Of a DNA stretch of 22,888 bases, positions 15,295 to 22,039 are shown one piece after another. Each line of letters opens with the position of its first letter. Position 1 is the first letter of the stretch. The notes beneath the pieces were generated by a model. That model worked only from the letters and a program-made list of their open reading frames with translations. It was not told where the DNA came from and did not search any database. Made by a program: the position numbers and the translations under genes. Origin of the DNA: WLMZ01 sp039920665 (lineage in GTDB: Bacteria > Actinomycetota > Acidimicrobiia > Acidimicrobiales > Ilumatobacteraceae); contig JBDSDH010000268.1 in NCBI GenBank assembly GCA_039920665.1, forward strand, positions 1-22,888, given 5' to 3'.

Positions 15295-16158
15295 CTACCA
15301 GCCCTGCCAGACAGGGCTGCGCCGCTCGACAAAGCTGAGCACACCTTCCTGGGCGTCGGCGGTGGTCATGTTGAGATCTTGGAAGACTGCCTCGGCATTG
15401 AGCGACTCGGCCCGATTGAGATCCATCGAACGGTTGACGAGCGCCTTGCAGAACGAGATCGCGCGAGATGGTCCGGTCGCCAGCCGGTTCGCCCACTGGG
15501 CAGCTGCATCGAGCAGATCGGCGGCCGGCACCACCCGGTTGACGAGCCCGAGGGAATGGGCCTCGTGAGCATTCACCGCGTCACCGAAGAAGAACAGCTC
15601 CTTGGCCTTATGAGGCCCGAGAATGCGTGACAGCAGATAGGCGCCGCCGGCGTCGGGCACCAGGCCGCGTCGGACGAACACCTCCACGAACGAGGCATCA
15701 TCGGCGGCAATCACCAGGTCGCAAGCGAGCGCGAGGTGTGCACCCATGCCGGCTGCGACGCCGTTCACGGCCGCGATCACCGGCTTCTCACAGTCCATCA
15801 CCGTCGTGATCAGACGTTGGGCGTTGGTCCGAATACCACGCGACACTTCGCCGGCGACTCGGCTCGGTGCACCCTCCGGTCGGGGACGAGGTGGACGCGG
15901 CGAGCGCAGATCGGCACCGGTGCAGAAGGCCGAACCGGTGCCGGTCAGGACCACAGCTCTGACGTCGAGGCGTTCGGCAGCTTCGTCGAGGTGGTCCATG
16001 ATGGTGTCTCGGTGGTCAGGAGACAGCGCGTTCTTGACCTCTGGCCGGTTGATCGTGATCCACGCCACGCCGGCGTCGATCCGGAATCCGATCGGCTCGG
16101 CGACGGGCGTGTCGATCGCGGGGGAGGCGCCGGAGTTGGGCAGGGAGGTGTCTGACAT
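15295..16158 (-). CDS. Crotonase family protein, PaaG-like isomerase type (crotonase 2)
   Basis: A 287-residue crotonase. The oxyanion-hole region is FCTGADLR (78-85). Neither hydratase glutamate is present: the first position is H141 (GMGAHLALACD) and the second is F161. Instead GLVPDAGG gives D169, the aspartate used by PaaG-type enzymes (ring-1,2-epoxyphenylacetyl-CoA isomerase, also a delta3-delta2 enoyl-CoA isomerase). Isomerisation is thus more likely than hydration. An insertion rich in Arg and Pro (SPRPPRPRPEG, 86-96) follows the oxyanion loop. ATG 16158 lacks a clear ribosome site. A GC hairpin at the end of the gene separates it from the amidohydrolase. It is divergent from ligase 3, and both genes are probably controlled from the 51-bp gap between them. 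Confidence 0.88.
   Translation of the reverse strand: MSDTSLPNSGASPAIDTPVAEPIGFRIDAGVAWITINRPEVKNALSPDHRDTIMDHLDEAAERLDVRAVVLTGTGSAFCTGADLRSPRPPRPRPEGAPSRVAGEVSRGIRTNAQRLITTVMDCEKPVIAAVNGVAAGMGAHLALACDLVIAADDASFVEVFVRRGLVPDAGGAYLLSRILGPHKAKELFFFGDAVNAHEAHSLGLVNRVVPAADLLDAAAQWANRLATGPSRAISFCKALVNRSMDLNRAESLNAEAVFQDLNMTTADAQEGVLSFVERRSPVWQGW
15299..15319 (-). terminator. Hairpin at the 3' end of crotonase 2
   Basis: CAGCCCTG (15299-15306) pairs perfectly with CAGGGCTG (15312-15319) around the 5-nt loop CCAGA. It lies in the last codons of crotonase 2. In transcript direction only a loose T/A-rich stretch follows about 20 nt later, so it is not a classic intrinsic terminator. It may attenuate read-through into the amidohydrolase gene, which has its own promoter. 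Confidence 0.4.
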
Positions 16159-16190
16159 GTGAGTCGCTCATTTCTGGGGGCCGGAATCGC

Positions 16191-16214
16191 TATAGAGTCA
16201 ATCATTACTATGTT
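16191..16214. promoter_or_regulatory. Divergent control region, shared element copy D
   Basis: TATAGA (16191-16196) is a possible -10 box for ligase 3, giving a near-leaderless transcript. It is followed by ATCAT-TACT-ATGTT (16201-16214), which matches the shared inverted repeat at 9 of 10 half-site bases. The right half-site contains the ATG start codon of ligase 3, so a bound protein would sit on the transcription start. The 51-bp gap also serves crotonase 2 on the other strand. Confidence 0.4.
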
Positions 16215-17835
16215 GGACCACTCGGAGGCCGAATCGGTCGCTCACTGGACCGCGACCGCTGAGATCGATCTGCCGCGGACGACGGTCGGCCAACTCCTCG
16301 GTTGTGCTGCGACGACGGTGCCCGATCGGATCGCCCTGATCGATGCGTGCGGCGAGGTCGATGATGCCCAGGTGCGTCGGCGCTGGACGTATGCCGAGCT
16401 GCTCCGCTCGAGTCGAGGCATCGCCGCCGAACTGCTGCACCGATTTTCTCCCGGTGAACGCATCGCGATCTGGGCCCCCAACAGCGCGGCATGGCTGCAA
16501 GTGAACCTCGGGGCATGCCTTGCGGGTCTCGTCGTCGTGCCGATGAATCCGCTGTTCCAGCGAGCCGAAGCCGCCCACGTCGTCCGGTCGGCGCGGCCGG
16601 CGGGCATCGTGCACGGAACGATGCACCGCGATCTCGACATTGCATCGATGGCGCGCTCCCTGGCGGGGGAGTTCGACTTCGTCCGCTGCACGATCGACAT
16701 CGAGGCAGCGATCGGCTGGGACGATTCGATCGACGACTTCGATCTGCCCGATGTGACGCCGGATGATCCCGTCCAGATCCAGTTCACGTCGGGGACAACA
16801 GGCCCTCCGAAAGGCGTTCGACTGCACCATCTCGGTCTGACCGGGATGCCGGCGATCGCGGTCCAACTGATGGAATTGGAGCCGGCACCGGTGTGGCTCA
16901 ACGTGATGCCGCTCTACCACATCGGTGGCTGCGGGCTGAGCACGATGGGGCCGATGGCAGCGCTCGGGACGCAGGTCCTGGCCGATCGGTTCAGCGCCGC
17001 CGCGACGCTGCGCCTGATCGAGGCCGAGCGGGTCACGGTGATGGGCAGTGTGCCGACCATGCTCATCGCAATGCTCGAACATCCAGAGCGGGCCTCGCGC
17101 GATCTGACATCGCTGGAGGTCGTCATGTCGGGCGGAGCGACCGTCTCACCGGATCTCGTCCGCACCATCGAGCGCACGCTCGACGTCCGGTTCGTGGTCG
17201 CGTTCGGTCAAACCGAATGTCACGGCCACATCACCCAGACCCGTCCCGATGACACCGACGTCGACAAGGCCGAGACTGTCGGCCGCCCGATTCCTGGTGT
17301 CGAGGTGTTGATCGCCGACCCCATGACGGGCGCTGCCCTCGGCTTCGACGAACCAGGGGAGGTGCTCACACGCAGCGAGCTGATCATGCACGGCTACCTC
17401 GACGACCCGGCTTCGACTGCAGCGGCGATTCGCCCGGACGGCTACCTGCGCACCGGCGATCTGTGCACGATGGATCGCCGCGGCTACCTCCGTGTCGTCG
17501 GCCGGGTCAAGGACATCATCGTGAGAGGTGGGGAGAACATCTCGCCGCGTGAGATCGAAGATCGGATCAGCAGCCATCCATCGGTGGCCGAGGTCGCCGT
17601 CGTCGGTGTGCCCGACGAACGACTTGGTGAAGCGATCGCGGCGTTTGTTCGTGCTGCCCCGGGGGCTGTTCTGGACCTCGAAGACGTCGCCCGATGGACC
17701 GGTGCCGAACTGTCACGTTTCAAGGTGCCGGTTCATTGGCGTGAGGTGGATGCGCTGCCGCTGACACCGAATGGCAAGGTGTGCAAGCCTGATCTCAAGG
17801 CTGCCTGGGCCTCGGAGCACCAGGCGCCGAGCTGA
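16210..17835 (+). CDS. AMP-forming acyl-CoA ligase (ligase 3)
   Basis: A 541-residue ANL enzyme. TSGTTGPPKG is at 193-202, AFGQTECHG is the adenine/acyl motif, RTGDL the aspartate motif, RGGENISPREIEDRI the hinge region and K523 (PNGK) the catalytic lysine. The layout is that of short- to medium-chain FadD35-like or acetoacetyl/acyl-CoA synthetases. ATG 16210 is chosen although no ribosome site is visible: a -10-like TATAGA lies just upstream, so the mRNA may be nearly leaderless. An in-frame GTG at 16159 would add 17 residues and cannot be excluded. It is monocistronic, or its transcript runs into the aldolase 2 operon after a 162-bp gap. Its substrate is unknown. It differs clearly from ligases 1 and 2, so it probably activates another pathway acid. 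Confidence 0.9.
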   Translation: MLDHSEAESVAHWTATAEIDLPRTTVGQLLGCAATTVPDRIALIDACGEVDDAQVRRRWTYAELLRSSRGIAAELLHRFSPGERIAIWAPNSAAWLQVNLGACLAGLVVVPMNPLFQRAEAAHVVRSARPAGIVHGTMHRDLDIASMARSLAGEFDFVRCTIDIEAAIGWDDSIDDFDLPDVTPDDPVQIQFTSGTTGPPKGVRLHHLGLTGMPAIAVQLMELEPAPVWLNVMPLYHIGGCGLSTMGPMAALGTQVLADRFSAAATLRLIEAERVTVMGSVPTMLIAMLEHPERASRDLTSLEVVMSGGATVSPDLVRTIERTLDVRFVVAFGQTECHGHITQTRPDDTDVDKAETVGRPIPGVEVLIADPMTGAALGFDEPGEVLTRSELIMHGYLDDPASTAAAIRPDGYLRTGDLCTMDRRGYLRVVGRVKDIIVRGGENISPREIEDRISSHPSVAEVAVVGVPDERLGEAIAAFVRAAPGAVLDLEDVARWTGAELSRFKVPVHWREVDALPLTPNGKVCKPDLKAAWASEHQAPS

Positions 17836-17853
17836 CAATAACTCGCACCTCGC

Positions 17854-17893
17854 TTGCTCCAACATATCTATCATGTATATGATGCAGATGTTG
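17854..17893 (+). promoter_or_regulatory. Promoter with shared element copy E for the aldolase 2 operon
   Basis: TTGCTC (17854-17859) and TATGAT (17878-17883) are separated by 18 nt and form a plausible sigma-70 type promoter. The -10 lies in ATCAT-GTAT-ATGAT (17870-17883), the only copy of the element with both half-sites perfect. The sequence continues as TATATGATGCAGATGTTG, nearly identical to copy C. Transcription would start near 17890, leaving a leader of about 108 nt. Confidence 0.55.
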
Positions 17894-17917
17894 CGAGATC
17901 GTGGTGGTCGAGCAAGG

Positions 17918-17947
17918 AATGCAAACGAATGCAAACGAGTGCAGACG
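17918..17947 (+). repeat. Three 10-bp direct repeats in the aldolase 2 leader
   Basis: AATGCAAACG (17918-17927), AATGCAAACG (17928-17937) and AGTGCAGACG (17938-17947) are consecutive, the third with two changes. The 10-bp period places each copy on nearly the same face of the DNA helix, as in arrays of activator half-sites. The position downstream of the promoter would also place them in the mRNA leader. Confidence 0.6.
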
Positions 17948-17952
17948 TAACC

Positions 17953-17971
17953 CATCCGTGGTGCACGGATG
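17953..17971 (+). promoter_or_regulatory. Perfect 8-bp inverted repeat before the aldolase 2 ribosome site
   Basis: CATCCGTG-GTG-CACGGATG has two perfect 8-bp arms and a 3-nt spacer. It ends 8 nt before the ribosome site GGAGGGAG (17980-17987). As DNA it is a good dimeric operator; as RNA it is a stable hairpin that could affect ribosome access. Confidence 0.5.
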
Positions 17972-17997
17972 ATGGCGATGGAGGGAGAATCGGGCCA

Positions 17998-18696
17998 ATG
18001 AACGACATCCGCTTCACGCTCGCTGCCTCGCGTCGGATCCTGTACCGCAATGGCTGCGACAGCGCGGTCGCAGGCCACGTCACCGCTCGGGCCGGCAGCG
18101 ACGGCTTCTGGATGACTCCGTTCGAGTACTTCGACGAAACGACTCCCGATCGAGCGATCCGCCTCCGTTGGGATCTCGTCCCGACAGACGATCCCCACGC
18201 GCCGGCCAGTTCGCCCGCATCGGCATTCCATTCGGTCATCTACCGTCGCCGCCCGGACGTGGGAGCGATCATCCACATCCACTCCCATTTCGTCTCGGTT
18301 CTGGTGAGCACCGATCGCAATGTCGGAATCTTCAACGTCGGCGCTGCACTGTTCCACGACGAGCAGGCCCAGTACGTCGATGATGGCGAACAACCCTCCG
18401 TCGATGGCAACCGGATGGCGGACTGCCTCGGTCAACGGAGCGTCCTGCTGATGCGTAATCACGGCGCCCTCGTCGTTGCCGACACGCTCGAGAACGCAAC
18501 CGTGCTGGCGATGATGTTGGAGAAGTCGGCCCGGTACGACATCGAATGCCGGGCGATCGGTGGGAACGAGATTGCCGATGCCGAGGCTCGCCGCTTGAAG
18601 GGTCAGTACCACCGGTACTTCCTGCCGCAGATGTGGGAAGCGAACCTGCGCCGTCTGCGCGTCAGCGATCCGGGACTGTTCGAGATCGAGTCGTGA
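17998..18696 (+). CDS. Class II aldolase/adducin family protein lacking the usual Glu (aldolase 2)
   Basis: A 232-residue paralogue of aldolase 1. They share the N-terminal pattern R-R-x-L-[YF]-R-N-G-C-D (12-21 here), the histidine pair (H93 and H95 in IIHIHSH), the third zinc histidine (H155 in LMRNHGALVV) and a similar C terminus (ANLRRLRVSDPGLFE). The segment SSPASAFHSVIY aligns with S-S-E-W-R-F-H of fuculose-phosphate aldolase, but the catalytic Glu position holds Ala (A74), so normal aldol chemistry is doubtful. ATG 17998 follows GGAGGGAG (17980-17987). The stop overlaps the GTG of the CitE-like gene (GTGA). Possible roles are decarboxylation, a redundant metal-dependent lyase, or a partner subunit; which one is open. 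Confidence 0.83.
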   Translation: MNDIRFTLAASRRILYRNGCDSAVAGHVTARAGSDGFWMTPFEYFDETTPDRAIRLRWDLVPTDDPHAPASSPASAFHSVIYRRRPDVGAIIHIHSHFVSVLVSTDRNVGIFNVGAALFHDEQAQYVDDGEQPSVDGNRMADCLGQRSVLLMRNHGALVVADTLENATVLAMMLEKSARYDIECRAIGGNEIADAEARRLKGQYHRYFLPQMWEANLRRLRVSDPGLFEIES

Positions 18697-19664
18697 CGAG
18701 CGTGCCCGTCTTACTGCCGCCGCGCCGCGTTCGCAGCGCGCTGTTCGTGCCGACAGGCCAACCGCGGTTCCTCGCCGGGATCGATGGGCGGGACATGGAC
18801 GCGGTGATCCTCGATCTCGAGGACTCCGTGGTCGATGGCGGCCGCTCGATCGCTCGCGAGAACGTCTCGGCGTGGATGCAGTCCCGCCAGCAGGGTGTCG
18901 GTCCCGTCGTGTTCGCCCGGATCAACCGGCTCACCGCTGGTGAACTCGACGACGATCTCACTGCGGTGGTCCATCCGGCGCTGCAGGGGGTGCTGCTGCC
19001 GAAGGTGTCGACAGTGGCAGAGATCGGCCAACTCTCCGAGGCGCTCGCATGGCACGAGGGTCGTCGCGGGATGCCGCTCGGCACGATCCGGATCTGGCCG
19101 CTGATCGAGACGGCCGAGGCACTCAGCCTGATCGATCGAATTGCGGCGTGCAGCCCCCGAATTGCGTACCTGGGTGGAGCCACTGCCCCGGGAGGCGACT
19201 TGGCGCGTGCGGTCGGATTCGAAGTGACCGCCGGCGGTCTCGAGACGCTCTTCCTGCGGAGTCAGGTGCTGATTGCGGCCCGTGCCGCCCGGGTCGCGAA
19301 CCCGATGACGGGGATGTTCACCGTGATCGACGATCTCGAAGGATTCGAACGCTTTGCACGGGAGTCGCGGTCGCTCGGCTACGAGGGCCTGATGATCATC
19401 CACCCCGATCACATCGCTGTCGCCAACGCCGTGTTCTCTCCAGATGCCGAGGCCGTGGCCGATGCTCGGTCGGTGATCGAGGCATTGGAGGCGGCCCGAC
19501 GCCACGGTGACGGAGCAATTCGCCACGGCGGTCGGATGATCGATGCCGCAATGGCCGACACCGCTCAACGGGTACTCGACGAGCACGATGCATTGTTGCA
19601 GCGGCGTCGCTCGGCCGTCGATCGACAGAACACGACGGTGACTGGCTCCGATGCATTCCGATGA
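18693..19664 (+). CDS. CitE-like (HpcH/HpaI family) acyl-CoA lyase
   Basis: A 323-residue TIM-barrel lyase of the CitE/malyl-CoA lyase group. LFVPTGQPRFL (17-27) binds the CoA end, DAVILDLEDSV (36-46) is the conserved second strand, FARINR (74-79) carries R76, LPKV is at 102-105, E139 (LIETAEAL) and D169 (APGGDLARAVG) are the probable magnesium ligands, and GLMIIHPDHI (232-241) is the late conserved loop. Relatives split beta-hydroxyacyl-CoAs such as citramalyl-, malyl- or beta-methylmalyl-CoA into acetyl- or propionyl-CoA plus an oxo acid. The GTGA overlap with aldolase 2 and the 14-nt overlap with the CoA-transferase indicate coordinated synthesis. It is likely a late carbon-splitting step. 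Confidence 0.88.
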   Translation: MTSVPVLLPPRRVRSALFVPTGQPRFLAGIDGRDMDAVILDLEDSVVDGGRSIARENVSAWMQSRQQGVGPVVFARINRLTAGELDDDLTAVVHPALQGVLLPKVSTVAEIGQLSEALAWHEGRRGMPLGTIRIWPLIETAEALSLIDRIAACSPRIAYLGGATAPGGDLARAVGFEVTAGGLETLFLRSQVLIAARAARVANPMTGMFTVIDDLEGFERFARESRSLGYEGLMIIHPDHIAVANAVFSPDAEAVADARSVIEALEAARRHGDGAIRHGGRMIDAAMADTAQRVLDEHDALLQRRRSAVDRQNTTVTGSDAFR

Positions 19665-22020
19665 CCAGCCGCGACCGCAGCCACAGCCGTGTGCCGAGTT
19701 GCGAGTCGTCGACCTGACTCAGGGCATGTCGGGTCCCATGGCGACGATGATCCTCGCCGACTACGGGGCGCGAGTGATCAAGGTCGAACCGCCAGGTGGC
19801 GATTGGGCTCGACAACATCTCCGTGGATTCCACATGTGGAACCGCGGCAAGGAATCGATCGTTCTCGATCTTGCGCGTCAACGGAGTGATCTGAGCAGAC
19901 TGTTGCGCTGGGCCGACGTGGTGGTCACCGACGCTCGTCCGTCGATCGCTACCAGGTTCGGACTCGACCGGGCTGCGATCGAGGCAGACAACCCGGCCAT
20001 CGTGCACTGCCACGTCGGCACGTGGGCCGGCGCCGACGATGATGATCGACCCGTCTTCGAAGCCCAACTCTCGGCCGCGACCGGCCAGATGACGGGTCTC
20101 GACGTGTTGAGCGGTCGGATCGTCGATCCATCTCGCTCCGACCCGACATTCACGCTCCCGCCGACCAGCAGCTACGGGGCTGCGATGCTCGCGGTCCAGG
20201 GAATTCTGGCAGCCTTGATCGCTCGTGGCCGCGAGGTCAGCAGCTCGACGCAATCGTCCAATGGTGAGTATCTCGAGACCAGCCTGCTCCAGGGGGCAAT
20301 GACCTTTCTGATGCGTCAGGGACTGGCGAGGCCCGTGCCGCGATCGGTCGAACCGGCCGACGACCTGATCCACCGCGGCATCGAACTCTGCTTCCTGACT
20401 GCCGAATGCGCTGACGGACGATATGTCCAGATGTGTGCTCGCCAGGACCACCACTTCCGGCTTTGGCTGCGGGCGCTGGGCCTTGAATCCGTGCTCGACG
20501 AACCGCGCTTCGCGCGGGCCCCGATGGGCATCGGCAGCCTTGCCGACGTCGAATCGCTCGAGCGGTTGCTGCGAGAGCGGATGCGCACCCGCACCCAAGC
20601 GGAATGGATGCATCTGTTCACCACCGAGTACGACCTCGGCGCAGATCCATTCCTCACCCCGCAGGAGTTCCTGGCCCATCCGCAGATGGTCGACAACGCG
20701 AGGGTTGCCACGATCAACGATCCTGTGCTCGGACGGGTGACGGAACTCGGGATGCTGGTCGAGATCGACGGATCGACCCGAACCGAGTTCGATCCGGCTC
20801 CAGAGCTCGGCCAACACAGTGCAGACATCCGCGAGGTTCTGCTCAGCCAGCCCGCCGAGCAGCCCGTCGTCCCGACGCACGCCCTCCGAGCGTTGCCGCT
20901 GGAGGGCGTCACGGTCTTGGAGGTCGCCTACTTCGTCGCTGGCCCCTTGGCAACCACGCTGCTGGCCGAGATGGGAGCGCGTGTCATCAAGGTCGAACCG
21001 CTCGACGGCGACCCCTATCGACGAACAGGTCTGCAATCGACCAAGTTTCTCACCGGCAAGGAAAGCATTGCGCTCGATCTCAAACGACCGGGGGGGCAGG
21101 CGGTCCTGCACGAACTCATCCGACGCAGCGATGCCATGGTGCACAGCTTCCGCGCAGGCGTTCCGGAGCGACTGAGCATGGACGAGGCCACAGCCCGCTC
21201 ATTGCGGTCTGACATCGTGTATCTCAATGCGGCCTCGTACGGATCGCGTGGGCCGGAGTCGGGCCGAATCGCGTTCCATTCGACTCCGACCGCGCTCAGC
21301 GGTGCCGGGATTGCGCAGGCCGGGCGTGGGAACAAGCCTGTCGATGACTCTTTTCCCGACCCGGCCGCAGGTCTCGGCGCCGCCACGGCGCTGATGCTCG
21401 GCCTGTTCGCTCGTGGTCGCACCGGCGAGGGTGCCGCGCTCGAGACGACGATGTTGAGCAGCGCGGGCTACGTCATGTCGAACGACACCGTCATGGCAGA
21501 TGGTCGGGTCGACGCGCTGATCGCCGATCACGACCAACTCGGTCTGTCCGCCTGCTACCGACTGTACGAATGCTCGGACGAGTGGATCTTCCTTGCGGCG
21601 GTCACCGCCGCTCACACAGCCGGGTTACGCGAGGCCATGGACCTCGACGAAGGCGACTTCGCCGACGATGATGCCCTGTCGGGATTGCTCGCCAAGCGCT
21701 TTGCTCAGGACACGGCCCAGTCGTGGGTGGCACGATTGGGGCGCCACGGCGTGCCCGTGTCCGCGACCAGTTCCGATTCGTTCGACCTGTGGCTCGAACA
21801 GCACGACATGCTCACCGCAGCCGAACACGAAGACTTCCCACCCTTTTATCAAATGGTCCGCAAGGTCGGCTTTGCCGACCGCCCCGCAGTTCCGCGACCC
21901 GTGTGTAGCGTCGGTGAGCACACCCGCGACATCCTCGTCGAACTCGGATTCGACGACCTCGCGATCCAAGCGCTCGTCGAGGATGGCGCCGTGGGCGGGG
22001 TCGAGTCGGTGCGGATGTGA
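19651..22020 (+). CDS. Tandem two-domain class III CoA-transferase (CaiB/BaiF family)
   Basis: At 789 residues it is about twice the usual family length (about 400) and consists of two CaiB/BaiF domains in one chain. Domain 1 (about 15-400) opens with LRVVDLTQGMSGPMATMILA and has ARVIKVEPPGGD. Domain 2 (about 416-789) opens with GVTVLEVAYFVAGPLATTLLA and has ARVIKVEPLDGD. The catalytic aspartate that forms the acyl-anhydride with the substrate is D570 in domain 2 (FPDPAAGLGAA). The same place in domain 1 is S174 (PTSSYGAAML). Only one half therefore looks active, the other being structural. It would move CoA from an acyl-CoA to a free acid. ATG 19651 overlaps the lyase gene by 14 nt; no nearer in-frame start is seen. 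Confidence 0.9.
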   Translation: MHSDDQPRPQPQPCAELRVVDLTQGMSGPMATMILADYGARVIKVEPPGGDWARQHLRGFHMWNRGKESIVLDLARQRSDLSRLLRWADVVVTDARPSIATRFGLDRAAIEADNPAIVHCHVGTWAGADDDDRPVFEAQLSAATGQMTGLDVLSGRIVDPSRSDPTFTLPPTSSYGAAMLAVQGILAALIARGREVSSSTQSSNGEYLETSLLQGAMTFLMRQGLARPVPRSVEPADDLIHRGIELCFLTAECADGRYVQMCARQDHHFRLWLRALGLESVLDEPRFARAPMGIGSLADVESLERLLRERMRTRTQAEWMHLFTTEYDLGADPFLTPQEFLAHPQMVDNARVATINDPVLGRVTELGMLVEIDGSTRTEFDPAPELGQHSADIREVLLSQPAEQPVVPTHALRALPLEGVTVLEVAYFVAGPLATTLLAEMGARVIKVEPLDGDPYRRTGLQSTKFLTGKESIALDLKRPGGQAVLHELIRRSDAMVHSFRAGVPERLSMDEATARSLRSDIVYLNAASYGSRGPESGRIAFHSTPTALSGAGIAQAGRGNKPVDDSFPDPAAGLGAATALMLGLFARGRTGEGAALETTMLSSAGYVMSNDTVMADGRVDALIADHDQLGLSACYRLYECSDEWIFLAAVTAAHTAGLREAMDLDEGDFADDDALSGLLAKRFAQDTAQSWVARLGRHGVPVSATSSDSFDLWLEQHDMLTAAEHEDFPPFYQMVRKVGFADRPAVPRPVCSVGEHTRDILVELGFDDLAIQALVEDGAVGGVESVRM

Positions 22021-22039
22021 ACTTGACAGGACGAATACG

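Noticed and set aside
19396..21144. 582-codon open frame on the minus strand opposite the lyase and CoA-transferase
   Set aside because: Both genes on the plus strand carry full family signatures; the antisense frame has none.
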